Shown here: in pieces, positions 4,955 through 8,306 of the stretch
How the letters are laid out: each line of letters begins with the position of its first letter
Position numbering within the stretch: the stretch's first letter is position 1
NCBI GenBank assembly: GCA_029250425.1
Contig: JAQXFF010000026.1
Span: forward strand, 1 to 8,306
Length of the DNA: 8,306 bases
DNA from: Candidatus Thalassarchaeaceae archaeon
GTDB taxonomy: Archaea; Thermoplasmatota; Poseidoniia; Poseidoniales; Thalassarchaeaceae
Reading direction: 5' to 3'
Position numbers and translations under genes: made by a program
Notes under the pieces: generated by a model
What the model was told of the DNA's origin: nothing
The model's input: only the letters and a program-made list of their open reading frames with translations
The model's database searches: none

Positions 4955-6213
4955 GAACTAGTCGCTTGCAAATATCGTCTCTCACGGGGGAACATCAGCA
5001 TGACCCAAACAATTCCTGATGCAACTTGGAGAACAGCAAAGAGTTGGATTCCTTGCCTCAGTGTCACATCTGTGTATTCTAGCATTAGACTTGCTACCAG
5101 AGTAGAGAACCCATTTACCGTCGTCATGAGCAGGAAATCTGTACTGAACAATCGTCCTCGCCATTCATCGTCACTTCGCTCTTGCAATAACACGGTTGAA
5201 AGAACCCAGTTGATTGCACTCGCTGCATGACCTATGATTACGATTACAGCAATCCATGGTGTCCATTCTATGAATCCAATAATGACGTAGGAAACCCCAC
5301 AAACACTGACCAGTGAACCCAGAAGAAATGGCCAAATGTTTCGATCTGTGAATACGTAGCGTGCAAAGATGGGGCCCAATCCCGTTCCAAGCCCTCTAGC
5401 TGCAAAGAGAATTCCAATCCCTGCTGCAAGGTCTCCAAACGCAATTTCGTCTCCGATGAGGATTAGCATATACACCAATCCACCACCAAACACTGCCCAC
5501 AGTGCCTTCGCAGTGATGATTCGACTCACATGGGGTTTTGAGAAAATAATTCTGAATCCATCCGCAATATTCCCTCCAGTATTTGCCCAGATTCCCCCGG
5601 GCTTGGGTACAAACGGTTCCTGAGGAATTGTCAAAGTACTGTACATCAAAGCGCCCAATACAAAGCATACAGCATTGATGATGAAGGCGACTTCAACACC
5701 ATATGCGGAGACTACGAATCCACCTAAACTGGCTCCCAAACATAGTGCTGCACTCCAGGTTGCGCTGCTCAACGCATTTGCCGTCAACAGTTCATGTTCC
5801 TCAGTGATATTCGGGATTGTCGCTCTTTCTGCGGGAATGAAAACTGCATGTAACATCATCAAGACTGATGAGATGAAATAAATCATCCAAACCTCACCTT
5901 TTTCATCGACCATTAACAAGGCTAGAACAGCGATGGCAGACAGAATATTGGCCCAAATCATCAGCCACTTCCGACTATACCGATCGGCCAACATTCCCGT
6001 GAATACTTGCGGTAAGGCCAGTGAAAACATTCGGATGACAAACAGCAATCCTATGCCCAATTCCGAGCCGGTGAGTGTGTAAATCAATACGAAAAGAGCG
6101 ACGGTGTTGAACCATTCCCCCAACATGGAGATTGCCAATCCAATCCAAAGCCTTCTGTACGTAGAATTCTGTCTCAGGAGTTCTAGGAAACCGACCTCCC
6201 TCCTCATTTCCAT
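4951..6213 (-). CDS. MFS transporter, MFS_3/EntS-like exporter
   Basis: With the start chosen here, a 420-residue twelve-helix major facilitator protein. It starts MEMRREVGFLELLRQN, then the first helix (RRLWIGLAISMLGEWFNTVALF). The family motif A follows helix 2 as GMLADRYSRKWLMI (residues 73-86). Two six-helix halves are separated by a cytoplasmic loop (PQEPFVPKPGG). RxDxWRGR-like ERSDDEWRGRLFS (345-357) before helix 11 is typical of the MFS_3 group, which includes the enterobactin exporter EntS and macrolide efflux proteins. It exports an unknown small molecule by proton antiport. The frame stays open 66 codons further up (to 6411), but that stretch is not transporter-like and overlaps oligoribonuclease on the other strand, so I take the ATG at 6213 (6207 is possible). 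A weak CATAGA sits about 26 nt upstream. First gene of a three-gene operon. Confidence 0.9.
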   Translation of the reverse strand: MEMRREVGFLELLRQNSTYRRLWIGLAISMLGEWFNTVALFVLIYTLTGSELGIGLLFVIRMFSLALPQVFTGMLADRYSRKWLMIWANILSAIAVLALLMVDEKGEVWMIYFISSVLMMLHAVFIPAERATIPNITEEHELLTANALSSATWSAALCLGASLGGFVVSAYGVEVAFIINAVCFVLGALMYSTLTIPQEPFVPKPGGIWANTGGNIADGFRIIFSKPHVSRIITAKALWAVFGGGLVYMLILIGDEIAFGDLAAGIGILFAARGLGTGLGPIFARYVFTDRNIWPFLLGSLVSVCGVSYVIIGFIEWTPWIAVIVIIGHAASAINWVLSTVLLQERSDDEWRGRLFSTDFLLMTTVNGFSTLVASLMLEYTDVTLRQGIQLFAVLQVASGIVWVMLMFPRERRYLQATSS

Positions 6214-6298
6214 GCCTCGCCCCGCCCCTCGCCAATCTATGAGTCCTCGCGCGCGACCCATGCCAATGGCTATGGTTGTCAAGCACGCGGCAAAGGCC

Positions 6299-6835
6299 AT
6301 GACGAGTGACCGATTGATTTGGATTGACCTTGAGATGACCGGATTAGACCCAGAAGAAAATGTGATTATTGAAATTGCAACCATTGTGACTGACAGTGAC
6401 CTTAACATCATCGCTGAGGGGCCAAATATTGCAATTTTTCAACCTGAGGAAGAGTTGGAAAAGATGGATGAATGGAATGTAACTCACCATACCGCAAACG
6501 GTCTTATTGAAGCGGTTCGAGAGAGTGAAATTAGTAACGCGACCGCTGAGATTAGGACTCTAGAATTCCTTCGTGAATATTGTGAAGAAGGTCGTTCACT
6601 TCTATGTGGGAATACGATTGGTCAAGATCGCCGATTCTTACGAGCATACATGCCAACATTGCAAGATTTCTGTCACTATCGCAGCATCGATGTTTCGAGT
6701 GTGAAAGAACTTGCAAATCGATGGTATCCTAAGGACAAGGGAATTCTCAAACCTTCAGGTCATCGAGCATTGGATGATATCAAAGGCAGTATCCGGGAAC
6801 TCGCTCATTATCGGGAATCCATATTCAAACCATGA
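6299..6835 (+). CDS. orn: Oligoribonuclease (DEDDh 3'-5' exoribonuclease)
   Basis: A 178-residue protein, near the 181 of E. coli Orn. It degrades two- to five-nucleotide RNA remnants to mononucleotides, in the cytoplasm, as a dimer. All DEDDh residues are present: Asp10 and Glu12 in LIWIDLEMTGLDPEENVIIE, Asp110 in CGNTIGQDRRFLRAYMP, His155 and Asp160 in HRALDDI. Further signatures are EMTGL, IAEGP, MDEWN with HHTANGL, YRSIDVSSVKELA and a C-terminal AHYRE. The frame extends upstream past this ATG, but the family N-terminus (short leader, then LIWIDLE) fixes the start at 6299. The gene is divergent from the MFS gene with 85 nt between, GC-rich and without a clear TATA box. Its last 28 bases overlap the convergent JAMM gene. 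Orn is mainly bacterial and eukaryotic, so its presence in an archaeon suggests ancient transfer. Confidence 0.94.
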   Translation: MTSDRLIWIDLEMTGLDPEENVIIEIATIVTDSDLNIIAEGPNIAIFQPEEELEKMDEWNVTHHTANGLIEAVRESEISNATAEIRTLEFLREYCEEGRSLLCGNTIGQDRRFLRAYMPTLQDFCHYRSIDVSSVKELANRWYPKDKGILKPSGHRALDDIKGSIRELAHYRESIFKP

Positions 6836-7536
6836 GGCATTCCTTCATCATCAACGAGTAGAACATTGACTCCCACTCCGGTTCGGTGGTATGCAATCAA
6901 TTCAAGCCCGTGAATCCGATGTCCTGTTGAAGATCTGCCCAATACAGATCTTTGTCGTCTTCTCCCCCATCTTCTCCAACTTCGGGTTGGGGGTTTGAGC
7001 GGTCTTCGAACTCCTTCTACATCATCAAACCAGAATACCGACCCATCTGGATTACTGAATTCAATTCCTAGAATCATGTCCACTCCATCGGTATGCTGAG
7101 CTGCATCCGCATCTGCTTCAGAAGGAATCGCCACGCAGTTCGGGTGTGTGTGCATCCAGTGTGTGAAGCGTGCGCCACGCGAACCCCGATTACTGGCAAA
7201 GAGATCATCCATCCATTCTTCAGGCACATGATGAACTGAATACGAGTTGCCACGATTTACAAGATGGGGCTCTCCGATGACAAAATTTTGGCCAGCGAAC
7301 AAATCAGAATCGTGTTCTGCACCACAACAGGCCTGAATGACTTCTGCATCCATTGGCATCGTATCCATCGGGTCAAAGCCGATGAGAATTTCATCAGGAA
7401 GTGCTTTGAAAGACCAGTTCAGAATTCTTTCTAAATGGCGTACTGGGAGTAATACAAATGCCGAATATGAGTCACGATTTTCAAGTGAAGCGCGATTGTA
7501 AGATATCGCCGCATCAATCAACCAAGACGCGACCAT
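6808..7536 (-). CDS. JAMM/MPN+ metalloprotease-like protein
   Basis: A 242-residue protein carrying the zinc motif HxHx7SxxD as HTHPNCVAIPSEAD: His129, His131, Ser139 and Asp142. The segment before it (SVHHVPEEWMDDLFASNRG, then RFTHWMHTHP) matches the usual JAMM order of helix then metal strand. The catalytic Glu is probably Glu49 in DEILIGF, but it is about 80 residues from the first His, against roughly 45-50 in small archaeal JAMMs, so there is an insertion (Cys- and Met-containing stretch, 55-85); Glu89 (VIGEPH) is a second candidate. An Arg-rich segment (RSWRRWGRRRQRS, 185-197) follows the core. Archaeal JAMM proteins remove SAMP modifiers from proteins, a fitting but unproven role. The frame also offers an ATG at 7575, only 2 nt from the opposite gene's first ATG; I prefer 7536. 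Confidence 0.75.
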   Translation of the reverse strand: MVASWLIDAAISYNRASLENRDSYSAFVLLPVRHLERILNWSFKALPDEILIGFDPMDTMPMDAEVIQACCGAEHDSDLFAGQNFVIGEPHLVNRGNSYSVHHVPEEWMDDLFASNRGSRGARFTHWMHTHPNCVAIPSEADADAAQHTDGVDMILGIEFSNPDGSVFWFDDVEGVRRPLKPPTRSWRRWGRRRQRSVLGRSSTGHRIHGLELIAYHRTGVGVNVLLVDDEGMPHGLNMDSR

Positions 7537-7560
7537 GCATGACTGCCCCGCGGCAAGTCT

Positions 7561-7568
7561 GAATAAGG
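7561..7568. promoter_or_regulatory. Possible shared TATA-like element between divergent genes
   Basis: GAATAAGG is the only AT-rich patch between the divergent genes. Its centre lies about 26 nt before the ATG at 7590 on the plus strand and about 28 nt before the ATG at 7536 on the minus strand. One element could therefore serve two leaderless transcripts. The match to a TATA box is weak on either strand. Confidence 0.25.
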
Positions 7569-7589
7569 GTTCCATTCATGGCTTTCTTC

Positions 7590-8279
7590 ATGGCGAAGAA
7601 GGGTGGGTTCGGCAGATTCCTCGGGGGGCTCGCGGGCCGACCCTATGACAGACTCATGAATCGGCTTGAGAAAATTGGCAAGGAATTCACAGGTGTTGCC
7701 CTTGCAACCGAGTGTGACAAGTTCGTAAAGGTCGTACGAAAAACCGTTGATGAAGAGCAAATTGACGAGGAAGAACACGATTTAATCATTGAAGAAGTTG
7801 AAGAAATACATCCAGAAGGTAAGACATATCCGCGGCTTGGAGATGATTCAGAAGAATTCTATGATGGCGATAATTTACCTGATGCCCCAGAGTTAAATCT
7901 CGGTGGTAGCGTTGATCTTGACAAACTCATGCGCTCACGCGATGGGGCATTCACCGGTTCATTTGGTCGTGATGAATATGAAGAATATCGACAGAAAATG
8001 GCCCAGGATTTCTTCAATGAATCCGATGAAGCAATCGCTTCGGGAGATCATGAGGATTTGCAATCACAAGATCCAGGTAACCGAGTCTTCCACGACGTAG
8101 AAGATGAAGCCAGAGATTTGAAACGACAAATTGCTGCAGAAATGGGCATCGAAACCGAAGAAGAAAGTGATGAATCTACACGTGTAGATGAAGATGGTAC
8201 TGAGTGGTGGGAAGACGAGGATGGCGCTTGGTGGTATCGACCTAAAGGCGAAGAAGATTGGTATCCGTACGAAGATTGA
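7590..8279 (+). CDS. Acidic protein with C-terminal Trp-rich DEDG motif, unknown function
   Basis: A 229-residue protein. The first 50 residues are basic and glycine-containing (AKKGGFGRFLGG, then RPYDRLMNRLEKIGKEF) and may contact nucleic acid or a membrane surface. The rest is very acidic, with a long Glu/Asp helix (DEEQIDEEEHDLIIEEVEEI, 57-76), a linker, a mixed region (DEYEEYRQKMAQDFFNES) and a second helix (DEARDLKRQIAAEMG). It ends in a duplicated tryptophan motif, DEDGTEWWE followed by DEDGAWWYRP, then EEDWYPYED. From memory, such WW-DEDG-WWYR tails occur in several otherwise unrelated proteins of Marine Group II archaea; their function is not known to me. It is soluble, with no membrane helix. 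An ATG at 7578 would add four residues (MAFF), but it lies only 2 nt from the opposite gene's first ATG; I chose 7590. Confidence 0.8.
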   Translation: MAKKGGFGRFLGGLAGRPYDRLMNRLEKIGKEFTGVALATECDKFVKVVRKTVDEEQIDEEEHDLIIEEVEEIHPEGKTYPRLGDDSEEFYDGDNLPDAPELNLGGSVDLDKLMRSRDGAFTGSFGRDEYEEYRQKMAQDFFNESDEAIASGDHEDLQSQDPGNRVFHDVEDEARDLKRQIAAEMGIETEEESDESTRVDEDGTEWWEDEDGAWWYRPKGEEDWYPYED

Positions 8280-8306
8280 TTATGACTACTCAAGATTAAT
8301 CAAATC

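Noticed and set aside
6104..6298. 65-codon N-terminal extension of oligoribonuclease
   Set aside because: Orn begins a few residues before LIWIDLE; the extension lies over the MFS N-terminus and is not Orn-like.
6214..6411. 66-codon N-terminal extension of the MFS transporter
   Set aside because: It crosses the start of orn on the other strand, and MFS proteins normally begin shortly before the first helix, as the ATG at 6213 gives.
8048..8293. Minus-strand Ser-rich 81-codon frame
   Set aside because: It is antisense to the Glu/Asp-rich tail of the acidic protein; GAA/GAT codons read as Ser/Phe codons on the opposite strand.
8280..8306. ATG at 8282 as the start of another gene
   Set aside because: The frame reaches a TAA after five codons.

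Overview
The window reads as a compact piece of archaeal chromosome, most likely from a planktonic marine euryarchaeote of the Marine Group II / Poseidoniales type (the lineage is inferred; archaeal origin is better supported). The archaeal signs are: the 5' end of a 4-demethylwyosine synthase gene (wybutosine tRNA modification occurs only in Archaea and eukaryotes); a JAMM/MPN+ metalloprotease-like protein; near absence of Shine-Dalgarno sequences; TATA-like boxes about 26 nt before start codons, which suggests leaderless mRNAs; and a very acidic protein ending in tryptophan-rich DEDG motifs. No rRNA, tRNA, CRISPR array, insertion sequence or integrase was seen.

Layout, left to right. (1) 1-213, minus: N-terminal 71 codons of taw1, running off the left edge. 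(2) 316-1152, plus: a complete short-chain dehydrogenase/reductase, convergent with (3) 1157-1522, minus: a small one-domain cupin. (4) 1584-2405, plus: a four-helix membrane protein of unknown function. (5) 2416-2446: a 29-bp dyad overlapping a good TATA box. It lies just before (6) 2470-2718, an 82-aa protein joining a helix-turn-helix to one C-terminal membrane helix, followed 6 nt later by (7) 2725-3066, a small membrane protein. (8) 3063-3668, minus: a basic protein with 11-residue Ala/Lys/Gly repeats and a C-terminal membrane anchor. Its stop codon interlocks with that of gene 7 at a CTAG. (9) 6213 down to 3726, minus: three genes joined by ATGA overlaps, encoding an MFS exporter, a HAD phosphatase and a four-helix membrane protein. 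(10) 6299-6835, plus: oligoribonuclease, overlapping tail-to-tail with (11) 6808-7536, minus: the JAMM-like protein. (12) 7590-8279, plus: the acidic Trp-rich protein, divergent from gene 11.

The least ordinary part is 1584-4508. It carries five membrane-associated proteins of unknown function: a membrane-tethered HTH with its probable operator and membrane partner, a membrane-anchored polycationic repeat protein, and two polytopic proteins with cytoplasmic tails. The rest is housekeeping or common metabolism: tRNA modification, redox, nano-RNA turnover, protein deconjugation or proteolysis, and export. No gap between genes exceeds about 110 bases.
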